A stretch of DNA of 41,198 nucleotides from Syntrophaceae bacterium. Lineage in GTDB: Bacteria; Desulfobacterota; Syntrophia; Syntrophales; Smithellaceae. Position numbers and translations under genes: made by a program. Shown here in pieces: positions 26,391 through 34,131 of this stretch. The notes beneath the pieces are model-generated. The model searched no databases and was not told the DNA's origin. It saw only the letters and a list, made by a program, of their open reading frames with translations. The first letter of the stretch is position 1; each line of letters begins with the position of its first letter. The stretch lies in assembly GCA_003142535.1 (NCBI GenBank), contig PLMQ01000065.1:1-41198 (forward strand), given 5' to 3'.

Positions 26391-27428
26391 ATGAAGACCA
26401 TCGTTATTGCATCAACGCGAGAAAGCGCAGGAAAAACCAGTATTATCACTGGAATTTTAGCCGCCAGCGGCTCTCGATGTGGATATATCAAGCCTTTCGG
26501 CGATCGCCTGATTTACCGGCACAAACGGAACTGGGATTACGATGCCAGCCTTATTATTGATATATTCAAACTCAACGAAGAAGCAGAGAACATTACACTG
26601 GGATTTGACCATTCCAAACTCCGTTACGTATATGACGAAGAAAACATCAAAAAAACTTTGAAGCAGATGGTCACTACAGTTGGCAGCGGCAAGGATTTCG
26701 TTTTTGCCGAGGGAGGAAAAGACATTTTTCACGGTTCATCCCTGCATCTTGACTCTTTGTCGGTGGTAGAATATTTGGATGCGAAATTAGTTTTAGTAGT
26801 CAGCGGAGACAATGACACTGTTCTTGATGATCTCCATTTTGTAAAACGACATATCGATTGCATGGGAATTAATTTCGGTGGTGTCATCATCAACAAGATT
26901 CAGGATCTCGACGAATTTGAAAATGTTTATTTGAAAGAAATCAAGGACATGAAAATTCCCATTTTGGGCATTATACCATCAAAAATCCAGCTGACCCATT
27001 TTACAATCAACTATCTGGCGGAAAAGCTTTATGCCAAAGTTATTGCCGGAGATAAGGGAATTAACAACGTGGTTAAAAACATCTTCGTGGGCGCCATGTC
27101 CACAGATGAATCCTTGAGAAACCCTCTGTTCAATAAAGAGCATAAATTTTTGATCACCAGCGGCGATAGAAGCGATATGATTCTGGCCGCACTCGATAGC
27201 GATACAAGAGGAATTTTATTGACTAATAATATTTTGCCGCCGTCACATATCATTGCCAAAGCCGACGACAAAAAAATCCCTTTATTGCTATTAACAATGG
27301 ATACATACGAGGCAACAAAACAAATTGACAAGATGGAAGCTCTACTTACGTCGGACAATACTGAGCGGATACAAATGCTTGGACAGCTTGTTGCAAAATA
27401 TTGTAAGATAGAAGACATAACTCGCTAG
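26391..27428 (+). CDS. P-loop/DRTGG protein (phosphotransacetylase N-terminal-like, no catalytic domain)
   Basis: 345 aa. N-terminal dethiobiotin-synthetase-like P-loop domain (~1-215) with ASTRESAGKTSI as nucleotide-binding loop, KPFGDRL, EGGKDIFHG, LVVSGDN and GVIINKI. Then a DRTGG-type domain (~220-340) with FLITSGDRSDMILAAL and ILLTNNILPP. This equals the regulatory N-terminal half of long Pta enzymes, but the PTA_PTB catalytic domain is missing, so it is not a phosphotransacetylase. It begins 1 bp after the synthetase stop and ends the operon; a nucleotide-responsive regulator of the acyl-CoA enzymes is plausible. Confidence 0.85.
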   Translation: MKTIVIASTRESAGKTSIITGILAASGSRCGYIKPFGDRLIYRHKRNWDYDASLIIDIFKLNEEAENITLGFDHSKLRYVYDEENIKKTLKQMVTTVGSGKDFVFAEGGKDIFHGSSLHLDSLSVVEYLDAKLVLVVSGDNDTVLDDLHFVKRHIDCMGINFGGVIINKIQDLDEFENVYLKEIKDMKIPILGIIPSKIQLTHFTINYLAEKLYAKVIAGDKGINNVVKNIFVGAMSTDESLRNPLFNKEHKFLITSGDRSDMILAALDSDTRGILLTNNILPPSHIIAKADDKKIPLLLLTMDTYEATKQIDKMEALLTSDNTERIQMLGQLVAKYCKIEDITR

Positions 27429-27495
27429 TAATAGATAGTGAATTTTGTTTAACAACACTGGCATACGTCATGGTTGGCGGATTCTATTCGCGTTG

Positions 27496-27610
27496 ATCAC
27501 GGGTATGAACCCCCAAAGCAAGCTGCGGCGTATTGTACCCTCCGCTTCGCGGGATTGTTCAACTTACCAGTTCCGATGCGCTGCGCTTTCGGAATTGGAG
27601 TTTCACAAAT
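27496..27610 (+). repeat. modular hairpin repeat, copy 7
   Basis: Full copy: ATCACGGGTATGAACCCCC, AAAGCAAGCTGCGGCG, ACCCTCCGCTTCGCGGGATTG, TTCAACTTA, CCAGTTCCG/CGGAATTGG hairpin (one arm mismatch, loop ATGCGCTGCGCTTT), AGTTTCACAAATA. It lies between the acyl-CoA operon and the rplU promoter, in the same orientation as copy 6. Confidence 0.88.
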
Positions 27611-27630
27611 AAATTGTCTGTTAAATTATA

Positions 27631-27659
27631 TTGACAAACAAATACAAATCAATTATATG
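27631..27659 (+). promoter_or_regulatory. rplU-rpmA promoter
   Basis: TTGACA (27631-27636), 17-bp spacer, TATATG (27654-27659): a near-consensus sigma70 promoter, ~33 nt before the rplU start codon and just after repeat copy 7. Confidence 0.65.
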
Positions 27660-27691
27660 TCCAAACCTTAATTCAAACAGAGGTTCTTTAT

Positions 27692-28003
27692 ATGTATGCA
27701 GTCATAAAAACAGGTGGTAAACAGCACAAAGTAACCGAAGGTGATGTTTTATCCATAGAAAAGCTGGAAGGCGAAAAGGGCGCGGAAATTGTTTTCCAGG
27801 AAGTCCTGATGGTTTCCGATGATAAAAATGTAAAAGTCGGCAAACCTTTTGTAGAAGGCGCAAAAGTTGTAGGCGAAATAGTTGCTCAGAAAAAAGGTCA
27901 GAAGCTTATCGTTTATAAAATGACACGCCGCAAAGGTTTCCATAAGAAAAACGGCCATCGTCAGCTATTAACCAGCATGAAAATAACAAAGATTTCGATA
28001 TAA
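27692..28003 (+). CDS. rplU: 50S ribosomal protein L21
   Basis: 103 aa, the usual L21 length, starting [18 protein letters not shown] and containing [17 protein letters not shown] and the basic C-terminal [16 protein letters not shown] signature. It binds 23S rRNA. It is followed by rpmA after 12 bp with a GGAGG site, the standard L21-L27 pair. Confidence 0.97.
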   Translation: MYAVIKTGGKQHKVTEGDVLSIEKLEGEKGAEIVFQEVLMVSDDKNVKVGKPFVEGAKVVGEIVAQKKGQKLIVYKMTRRKGFHKKNGHRQLLTSMKITKISI

Positions 28004-28015
28004 GCGGAGGAAGTC

Positions 28016-28270
28016 ATGGCACATAAAAAAGGTCAGGGAAGTTCCCGCAACGGTAGAGATAGCAATTCCCAAAGACGCGGCGTGAAGGTATTTGGCGGCG
28101 AGAAAATTAATGCGGGATCAATTATCGTGCGGCAGGTAGGAACAAAAATTCATCCGGGTAACAATGTCGGGCTGGGAAAAGATTTTACTCTTTTTTCTTT
28201 AATTAACGGTATTGTCAAATTTGAAAGACTTGATAAGACGAGGAAGAAAGTAAGCGTTTACGCAGCTTAA
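28016..28270 (+). CDS. rpmA: 50S ribosomal protein L27
   Basis: 84 aa, begins [29 protein letters not shown], the conserved L27 N-terminus that reaches the peptidyl-transferase centre. There is no Firmicutes-type cleaved N-terminal extension. A strong intrinsic terminator follows 27 nt after the stop, so L21-L27 form a closed operon separate from obgE. Confidence 0.97.
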   Translation: MAHKKGQGSSRNGRDSNSQRRGVKVFGGEKINAGSIIVRQVGTKIHPGNNVGLGKDFTLFSLINGIVKFERLDKTRKKVSVYAA

Positions 28271-28297
28271 TTTTCTAAAAATATGTTGATTGTAAGA

Positions 28298-28321
28298 GGC
28301 GCTTGATAAAGCGCCTTTTTT
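28298..28321 (+). terminator. rho-independent terminator of rplU-rpmA
   Basis: Perfect 7-bp stem GGCGCTT (28298-28304) / AAGCGCC (28309-28315), 4-nt loop, followed by TTTTTT (28316-28321). It stops rplU-rpmA transcription before obgE. Confidence 0.9.
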
Positions 28322-28325
28322 ATTA

Positions 28326-28462
28326 ATGAGGCTCCAATTTCAAGAGCGCAGCAAATTAAAATTGGCCAGCCGAATTATCCCGTACAAGTAGGGATATAAT
28401 GCCCCGCAGCGAGTTTAGGAATGCGTTTCAAAAGCTTGCTTTAGGGTTCTATACCCGTGATT
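28326..28462 (+). repeat. modular hairpin repeat, copy 8 (rpmA/obgE junction)
   Basis: Diverged copy in reverse order: TGAGGCTCC, CCAATTT...AAATTGG hairpin, GCCGAATTATCCCGTAC, AAGTAGGGATATAATGCCCC, a TTTAGGAATGCGTTTCAAAAGC segment, then GGGTTCTATACCCGTGAT. It fills the interval between the rpmA terminator and the obgE start codon, so the obgE promoter and leader must lie in or across it; its GGGATATAATGCC segment contains a consensus-like TATAAT (28393-28398 region). Confidence 0.75.
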
Positions 28463-28474
28463 TTGTGAGAAGCC

Positions 28475-29485
28475 ATGAAATTCGTTGATGAAGTAAAAAT
28501 ATATGTCAAAGCGGGACACGGTGGAGCCGGGTGCGTAAGTTTTCGCAGAGAAAAATTTGTGCCCAAAGGCGGGCCAGACGGTGGTAACGGCGGTAAGGGC
28601 GGCGATGTATTTTTTACGACATCGGAAAGCCACCGAACCCTTCTGGATTTAAGGTATCAACAGCATTTCCTGGTGAAAAACGGCGGCCACGGTTCGGGCA
28701 ACAATCGCAGTGGAAAAAACTCTGATGATCTGGAAATCATAGTGCCCGTAGGCACAGTAATTAAGGACGCTGAAACTCAGGAAGTGCTTGCCGATTTATC
28801 CGCAGTTGGGCAAACATTTATTGTAGCTCACGGCGGAATCGGCGGCAAGGGCAATGCTCATTTTGCCACCTCCACCCATCAGACGCCGCGCTTTGCCCAG
28901 GAGGGTATGCCTGGTGACGAACACTGGCTTAAGCTGGAACTCAAGCTTCTGGCCGATGTCGGCATTGTCGGTTTTCCCAATGCCGGCAAATCTACATTTA
29001 TTTCCCGCGTCTCTGCGGCCCGACCAAAAATCGCCGATTACCCTTTTACCACTCTTACCCCGCATTTGGGAGTCGTCAAATATCTCGACAGCAAAAGTTT
29101 TGTCCTAGCCGATATTCCAGGGCTTATCACCGGAGCGCATGAAGGGCACGGCATGGGTATCAAGTTTTTAAAACACGTGGAGCGAACATCGCTCCTGCTT
29201 CATATAATTGACATCTCGGCCCAACCGGATACCAATGCCTGGTCCAATTATGAAACAATCAATAAGGAACTGGGATTTTTCAATCCCGAATTATTAGATA
29301 AACCGCATATTGTTGCTTTAAATAAAATTGATCTGCCCGATGTAAGAGAGCAGGCCAAAAAAGAAGTTGCGCTATTTAAAAAAAAAGGGATAATGTTGCA
29401 TCCTTTTTCCGCTGTAACCGGCGAGGGTATAACGGAAATATTAAATAAAATTATTGAGATCCTAAGCAAGACTCAAAATACTTAA
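28475..29485 (+). CDS. obgE: GTPase Obg/CgtA
   Basis: 336-aa ribosome-assembly and stringent-response GTPase. Glycine-rich Obg fold (~1-158; FVDEVKIYVKAGHGGAGCVSFRREKF, GPDGGNGGKGG), then the G domain with G1 GFPNAGKST (~166-174), G2 region DYPFTTLTPHLG, G3 DIPGLI, G4 NKID, G5 SAVTGEG. No long C-terminal Obg extension. ATG 28475 has a poor RBS, and repeat copy 8 ends 12 bp before it. proB follows 3 bp after the stop. Confidence 0.96.
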   Translation: MKFVDEVKIYVKAGHGGAGCVSFRREKFVPKGGPDGGNGGKGGDVFFTTSESHRTLLDLRYQQHFLVKNGGHGSGNNRSGKNSDDLEIIVPVGTVIKDAETQEVLADLSAVGQTFIVAHGGIGGKGNAHFATSTHQTPRFAQEGMPGDEHWLKLELKLLADVGIVGFPNAGKSTFISRVSAARPKIADYPFTTLTPHLGVVKYLDSKSFVLADIPGLITGAHEGHGMGIKFLKHVERTSLLLHIIDISAQPDTNAWSNYETINKELGFFNPELLDKPHIVALNKIDLPDVREQAKKEVALFKKKGIMLHPFSAVTGEGITEILNKIIEILSKTQNT

Positions 29486-29488
29486 GCA

Positions 29489-30640
29489 ATGAAAAATATT
29501 CGACAAGAAACGCTAGCACACGTAAAAAAACTTCTCATCAAGGTCGGCTCTGCCGTCCTTACCGGAGCAGACGGCCTTGATCTGAAAATCATTGATTCTT
29601 TGGTTGCCGAAATAACTGAGCTGGTGCGTCAGGGATATGCGGTAGTTCTTGTTACTTCCGGAGCAATTGCTTCGGGGAAAAACCGCATGGGAATAGTAGG
29701 CAAGCTCAAAAGTATGCCGGAAAAGCAGGCTGCTGCCGCTATCGGACAGGGACGGTTGATGCGGGTGTATTCTAAAGCGTTTGAAAAAAACGACCTCTGC
29801 GTCGCCCAGATTCTTTTAACACTCTCCGATCTTACTGACCGCCAAAGATATTTGAACATACGCAATACACTTTCAACACTTATGCAATGGGGCGTTATCC
29901 CCATTATCAATGAAAATGACACTGTCGCCGTTGACGAAATCAAATTTGGCGATAACGATAACTTGGCGGCTATGATCGCCAACATTATCGAAGCCGATCT
30001 TTTTATAAATCTGACAAATACTGCCGGGCTACATGACTGTAACCCTTCCGAATCCAAAAAGGCCAGACTAATTCCTCTGGTCCGTGAACTCTCAGAAGAA
30101 ATCGAAGCAATCGCTACCGATGATACTTCTTCCGTGGGAACAGGCGGAATGAAAAGTAAAGTAATAGCAGCGAAAAAGGTTACAGTCAGCGGTATTCCCT
30201 GCGTTATAGCACCCGGCAAGAGGAAAAAAGTGCTGGCCGATATTCTTGCCGGTAAAGAAATAGGCACCCTTTTCCTGCCTGTAGCCGATCGCTTAAACAG
30301 CAAAAAGTACTGGATTGCTTTTACTTTGCGGCCACGCGGAAGATTGGTCATTGATGATGGCGCCAAGAAAGCTTTATTGGAAAAAGGTAAAAGCCTTCTT
30401 CCTTCCGGTATTATTGATGTGGAAGGTAATTTTGCGCTGGGCGATCCTGTAAGTTGTGTGGATGCGGAAGGAATAACTATGGCTAAGGGGCTTGTCAACT
30501 TCAGCTCTGACGAAATTCGTAAAATCATGGGCATGAAAACCGCCAAAATCAGTCAGATTCTCGGTCATAAGGATTATGATGAAGTGATTCACAGAGATAA
30601 CCTGGCTATTACAGAGAATAATCCCAAAATCAGAATTTAA
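29489..30640 (+). CDS. proB: glutamate 5-kinase
   Basis: 383-aa enzyme of proline synthesis (glutamate + ATP to glutamyl-5-phosphate). N-terminal amino-acid kinase domain (KKLLIKVGSAVLTG, VTSGAIASGKNRMG, NENDTVAVDEIKFGDNDNLAA, GTGGMKSKVIAAK) and C-terminal PUA domain (~285-375; GRLVIDDGAKKALLEKGKSLL, GMKTAKISQILGHKDYDEVIHRDNLA). It is coupled to obgE; no RBS is needed if ribosomes re-initiate. The usual followers proA and nadD are not here: an APC transporter comes next. Confidence 0.96.
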   Translation: MKNIRQETLAHVKKLLIKVGSAVLTGADGLDLKIIDSLVAEITELVRQGYAVVLVTSGAIASGKNRMGIVGKLKSMPEKQAAAAIGQGRLMRVYSKAFEKNDLCVAQILLTLSDLTDRQRYLNIRNTLSTLMQWGVIPIINENDTVAVDEIKFGDNDNLAAMIANIIEADLFINLTNTAGLHDCNPSESKKARLIPLVRELSEEIEAIATDDTSSVGTGGMKSKVIAAKKVTVSGIPCVIAPGKRKKVLADILAGKEIGTLFLPVADRLNSKKYWIAFTLRPRGRLVIDDGAKKALLEKGKSLLPSGIIDVEGNFALGDPVSCVDAEGITMAKGLVNFSSDEIRKIMGMKTAKISQILGHKDYDEVIHRDNLAITENNPKIRI

Positions 30641-30701
30641 TTTTAGAAATGATCATAAAGAATATACCTGTAGATATTTCGCGTGGGAGTAAATACTAAT
30701 C

Positions 30702-32678
30702 ATGGAAATTTCTGACTCGAAACACGAAAAGAGCCTGAAGCATCGACTCTGGCATAAGCTTGTCGGTGAGCCGCGCAATATCAACGAACCTTCTCTCTTT
30801 CATAAGATGTCGCTTATTCCCATCCTGGCCTGGATTGGTCTGGGTGCCGACGGATTATCTTCATCTTCTTACGGCCCGGAAGAAGCCTTCCGTGCTCTGG
30901 GCAGCCATACTTATATCGCTGTCCTAATAGGAGTAGCCACAGCTTTCACTGTTTTTATTATTGCTTATGCCTATACACGTATTATTGAACATTTTCCCCA
31001 GGGCGGCGGCGGATATATTGTATCGACAAAAACCATCAGTCAGAGCGCGGGAGTTATATCCGGCAGCGCTCTGATTGTTGACTATATGCTGACTATTACT
31101 GTTTCTCTGGTCTCCTGCGGAGATGCACTTTTCAGTTTTCTTCCCATTACCTTTCAAAAATACAAACTGATTTTCGTGGCTTTTCTGATTATTGTCCTGA
31201 TCATCATGAATTTACGCGGTGTCAAGGAATCGGTTTTGGCCCTTGCCCCTATTTTTGCTATATTTGTTGTGACCCATATTGTCCTTATCGGTTATGGCAT
31301 ATTCCACCATGCCGATCAGGTTGGTCCCGTTTTCAGTCAATTTAACAATAGCTTCAAGCAGGATATTGGCACCATTGGTTTTATCGGCATACTGGCTATT
31401 TTTTTACGAGCGTTCTCTATGGGCGGTGGTACTTACACCGGATTAGAAGCCGTATCCAACGGTATGCAAATCATGCGGGAACCAAGAGTACAAACAGGCA
31501 AGCGAACAATGGCCTATATGGCGGCATCACTGGCCTTTACAGCATGCGGCTTATTGATCTGTTATGCGCTTTTTCAGGTCAAGCCGGCGGAGGGAAGAAC
31601 ACTCAATGCGATTCTTGCCGATGAAGTATTTCGCAATTGGCCTTTGGCAGCAGGGATAGCGCTTATAACTATTCTTTCCGAAGGCGCGCTTTTGCTGGTC
31701 GGCGCTCAGGCCGGTTTTGTTGATGGACCGCGGGTTATGGCCAACATGGCTACTGATTATTGGCTGCCGCGACGTTTTGCAATGCTTTCCGAGCGTCTCA
31801 CTATGCACAATGGCGTTTTACTAATGGGCATTGCCTCAATTATCTTGCTTTTCTATACTAACGGCTCCATTTCTGCTCTAGTTGTTATGTATTCAATAAA
31901 CGTATTTTTAACTTTTTCATTATCACAGTTTGGAATGATTCGTTTTTTTCTTCATGATAAAGATAAAGACAAAAAATGGAAAAGGCACATAGTTATCCAT
32001 GTAATTGGATTTATCCTCTGTATAACAATTCTTTGTGTTACAGTTTATGAAAAATTCGGAGAAGGCGGCTGGGCTACATTAGTCATAACCTCAGTTCTTA
32101 TTGGTTTCTGTTATCTGATCAAACGGCATTATCTCAAAGTGAGGAAGGCTGCGCTCCAATTGGAGGATATTTTACAAAAGATCCGTCCGGGAAAAGCTTA
32201 TAATGATGAACCGCTCAACCAGAAAGAACCGACAGCAATTTTACTGGTCAGTGGATTCAATGGGTTTGGCTTGCACACCTGGCTTTCCATCAATCGTAAG
32301 TTCCCTCATTTCTATAAAAATTTTATATTTGTCTCGATTGCCGAAGTTGATCAGGAATCATTTAAAGGTTCCGAAGAAATGCAGCAGCTAAGGGTTACCG
32401 TTGAAGAAGGCCTGAAAAAATATGTTCATCTTGTCCGTTCCTATGGTTTTGCTGCCGATTTCCGCATGGCTGCCGGGACTGATGTGGTAGATACGGCAAC
32501 ACACTTGTGTTCCTCTCTGGCGAAAGAATATTCACGATCAATGGTCTTTACCGGCAAATTGATTTTCCGGAAGGAACATTTTTTACAGAAACTGCTTCAC
32601 AACGAAACGGCCTACGCCATTCAGCGCCGTCTCCAATGGGATGGAATCGAGACTGTAATATTGCCGATACGGGTTTGA
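30702..32678 (+). CDS. APC-superfamily transporter with soluble C-terminal domain
   Basis: 658-aa membrane protein with about 12 hydrophobic helices (~30-500) and a ~140-residue cytoplasmic tail (LEDILQKIRPGKAYNDEPLNQ onward) ending in ILPIRV. The first helix region IGLGADGLSSSSYGPEEAFRAL, the FPQGGGGYIVSTKTI helix (consensus Gly-rich substrate motif) and FSMGGGTYTGLEAVSNG place it in the APC amino-acid/K+ (COG0531) group. The substrate cannot be read from the sequence. The tail resembles a universal-stress/regulatory alpha-beta domain in style (TAILLVSGFNGFGLHTWLSI) but is not identified. ATG 30702 has a distant GGGAG; it may form the end of the obgE-proB transcript. Confidence 0.82.
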   Translation: MEISDSKHEKSLKHRLWHKLVGEPRNINEPSLFHKMSLIPILAWIGLGADGLSSSSYGPEEAFRALGSHTYIAVLIGVATAFTVFIIAYAYTRIIEHFPQGGGGYIVSTKTISQSAGVISGSALIVDYMLTITVSLVSCGDALFSFLPITFQKYKLIFVAFLIIVLIIMNLRGVKESVLALAPIFAIFVVTHIVLIGYGIFHHADQVGPVFSQFNNSFKQDIGTIGFIGILAIFLRAFSMGGGTYTGLEAVSNGMQIMREPRVQTGKRTMAYMAASLAFTACGLLICYALFQVKPAEGRTLNAILADEVFRNWPLAAGIALITILSEGALLLVGAQAGFVDGPRVMANMATDYWLPRRFAMLSERLTMHNGVLLMGIASIILLFYTNGSISALVVMYSINVFLTFSLSQFGMIRFFLHDKDKDKKWKRHIVIHVIGFILCITILCVTVYEKFGEGGWATLVITSVLIGFCYLIKRHYLKVRKAALQLEDILQKIRPGKAYNDEPLNQKEPTAILLVSGFNGFGLHTWLSINRKFPHFYKNFIFVSIAEVDQESFKGSEEMQQLRVTVEEGLKKYVHLVRSYGFAADFRMAAGTDVVDTATHLCSSLAKEYSRSMVFTGKLIFRKEHFLQKLLHNETAYAIQRRLQWDGIETVILPIRV

Positions 32679-32738
32679 AGAGTATAAAAACTTTTGGGGG
32701 TTAAGCGAACAGGACAATTCAGACTTAAAGCATACAGA

Positions 32739-32889
32739 ATCACGGGTATGAACCCCAAAGCAAGATTTGGAAGCTGATTGCGCAGTCCGCCGCAGGCGGA
32801 TTCAACTAACCAATTCCGGCTTGTAACCTCTCGTGACCTTTAGGTTATTAGGTTATGCACTTTGCTTTCGGAATTGGAGTTTCACAAAT
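32739..32889 (+). repeat. modular hairpin repeat, copy 9
   Basis: ATCACGGGTATGAACCCC, AAAGCAAGATTTGG, the substituted middle hairpin GTCCGCCGCAGGCGGATTCAAC, TAACCAATTCCG...CGGAATTGG with a long loop containing CTTGTAACCTCTCGTGACCTTTAGGTTATTAGGTTA-type units, then AGTTTCACAAATA. A short related fragment AGGACAATTCAGACTTA lies at 32710-32727. It lies between the convergent APC and hydrolase genes. Confidence 0.86.
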
Positions 32890-32890
32890 A

Positions 32891-32930
32891 AAAAACCTCG
32901 TTGCAGTCAGTATTCGGGGCTTTTTGTTTT
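32891..32930. terminator. bidirectional terminator between APC gene and hydrolase
   Basis: AAAAACCTCG (32891-32900) / CGGGGCTTTTT (32915-32925): stem CCTCG/CGGGG flanked by A-run and T-run, so a T-run follows the hairpin on either strand. It separates the convergent genes ending at 32678 and 32950. Confidence 0.6.
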
Positions 32931-32949
32931 TAACGTAAGACAATATACA

Positions 32950-33774
32950 CTACATTGCCTTAATTTCCTTTTTATATACCTCTAAAAATCCCAGAATTGT
33001 GGCACAAAAAGCATAAGGTTTTTCATAGGGCAAAACATGCGCAGCCCCATCCACAATGATCAAAGTGGAATTCTTTATTTTAGCGGCAATTTGCTGCTGA
33101 TATTTAACAGGTGTTATCCTATCCATGTTACCGCCGATTATCAGCGTCTTTGTATTTATTTTATGCAACTCATTTTCGGGATCATAATCATCACCGCTTT
33201 CCAATAGCCGGACCATACCGTCATACCACTCCTTGGGAAGAATTTGATTAAAGAACTTTTCTTTCTCTACCAGCCAATCAGGGTGCTCATCATAAAAATT
33301 TTCGGAGTAAATAAGCTGGCTGACTTCCCGGAAAAACGCAATGCCGTCATAAGTCTTAAATACATCGGCCCAGCGCTTGGCACTATATCTGAGCATTCCG
33401 TTCGTTTTAAAAGGTACGTTGGATAATATCAAAGAATGAAGCATATCTTCATGTGTCAGCGCAAATTTAATGGCCACTTCCCCGCCGTAGGAAATGCCAA
33501 ATAAATGAATTTTCCCTAGATTCAGCTTTTCAATCAGCTCTCTGATTATTTCTACATGATAGTCCTGCGTGTAAAAAGGCTCTCCGGCCATCTTGTCGGA
33601 TTGTCCCTGGTCAACCATATCGAACAGAACGAGCTTGTATTTGCTTGTTAAAGCTTCTTTAAAAGGCAGCCAACTGGCTGTGCTCATCATAATACCATTA
33701 ACGATCAGCAGCGGCTCTCCTTCGCCGTGAATTTCGTAGTAGATGTTTTTGTTCCTGCATTGAATTTTGGGCAT
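32950..33774 (-). CDS. alpha/beta hydrolase
   Basis: 274-aa alpha/beta-hydrolase-fold enzyme. Nucleophile elbow GISYGG (S95), oxyanion region NGIMMSTASW, acid in GGNMDRI (D218) and His in DGAAHVLPYEKP (H246) complete the triad. No signal peptide. The cap between 115 and 205 is helical. The substrate is unknown; esterase or dienelactone-hydrolase-like activity is possible. ATG 33774 is preceded by GAGGTGAT. A single-gene unit with a terminator downstream. Confidence 0.85.
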   Translation of the reverse strand: MPKIQCRNKNIYYEIHGEGEPLLIVNGIMMSTASWLPFKEALTSKYKLVLFDMVDQGQSDKMAGEPFYTQDYHVEIIRELIEKLNLGKIHLFGISYGGEVAIKFALTHEDMLHSLILSNVPFKTNGMLRYSAKRWADVFKTYDGIAFFREVSQLIYSENFYDEHPDWLVEKEKFFNQILPKEWYDGMVRLLESGDDYDPENELHKINTKTLIIGGNMDRITPVKYQQQIAAKIKNSTLIIVDGAAHVLPYEKPYAFCATILGFLEVYKKEIKAM

Positions 33775-33982
33775 CTCATCACCTCGTACATAAATTTGCT
33801 ATGCATTTACAAAATATTTCATGTATCTGCAAGTATTATATAGCTCTTTTCTTTCATAGTGTTCATTAAACATATTTTTTGAAAATATCCACTGATTTTC
33901 AGTACACTGGATAATTATTTACTGTTTTGTATTTAATATTGATATTGCCAAGATAATAGTTTAAATTATAGACAATTAATTA
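33775..33982. other. AT-rich intergenic spacer, no gene seen
   Basis: 208 bp between the divergent hydrolase and lemA. A weak minus-strand promoter candidate, TTGCAG (~33833-33828), 17-bp spacer, TAAATG (~33810-33805), could serve the hydrolase. I see no RNA gene, ORF or repeat in it. Confidence 0.4.
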
Positions 33983-34116
33983 ATCACAGGTATGAACTCC
34001 AAAGCAAGCTTTGGAAATAGATTGCGTAGTCCGCCGCAGGCGGATTCAACTTACCGATTCCGACTTGTGACCTTTAGGTTATGCGCTTCGCTTTCGGAAT
34101 TGGAGTCTCACAAATA
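33983..34116 (+). repeat. modular hairpin repeat, copy 10 (upstream of lemA)
   Basis: ATCACAGGTATGAACTCC, AAAGCAAGCTTTGG, GTCCGCCGCAGGCGGATTCAAC, TTACCGATTCCG...CGGAATTGG with one CTTGTGACCTTTAGGTTA unit in the loop, AGTCTCACAAATA. It ends 3 bp before the AAGGAGGAGG ribosome binding site of lemA, so the lemA leader is made of repeat. Compared with copy 6 it has one instead of two loop units. Confidence 0.87.
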
Positions 34117-34131
34117 AGAAGGAGGAGGACT

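Noticed and set aside
29629-30546. 305-codon open frame on the minus strand opposite proB
   Set aside because: It lies fully antisense to a well-supported gene and its translation shows no recognisable motif; it is a by-product of proB codon use.
17886-34116. Reading the modular repeats as integron attC sites or as a riboswitch/T-box class
   Set aside because: GTTGAAC fits the attC core loosely, but there is no integrase and no cassette-like series, and a paired core site is missing. Orientation relative to genes is mixed, which argues against a cis-acting riboswitch.
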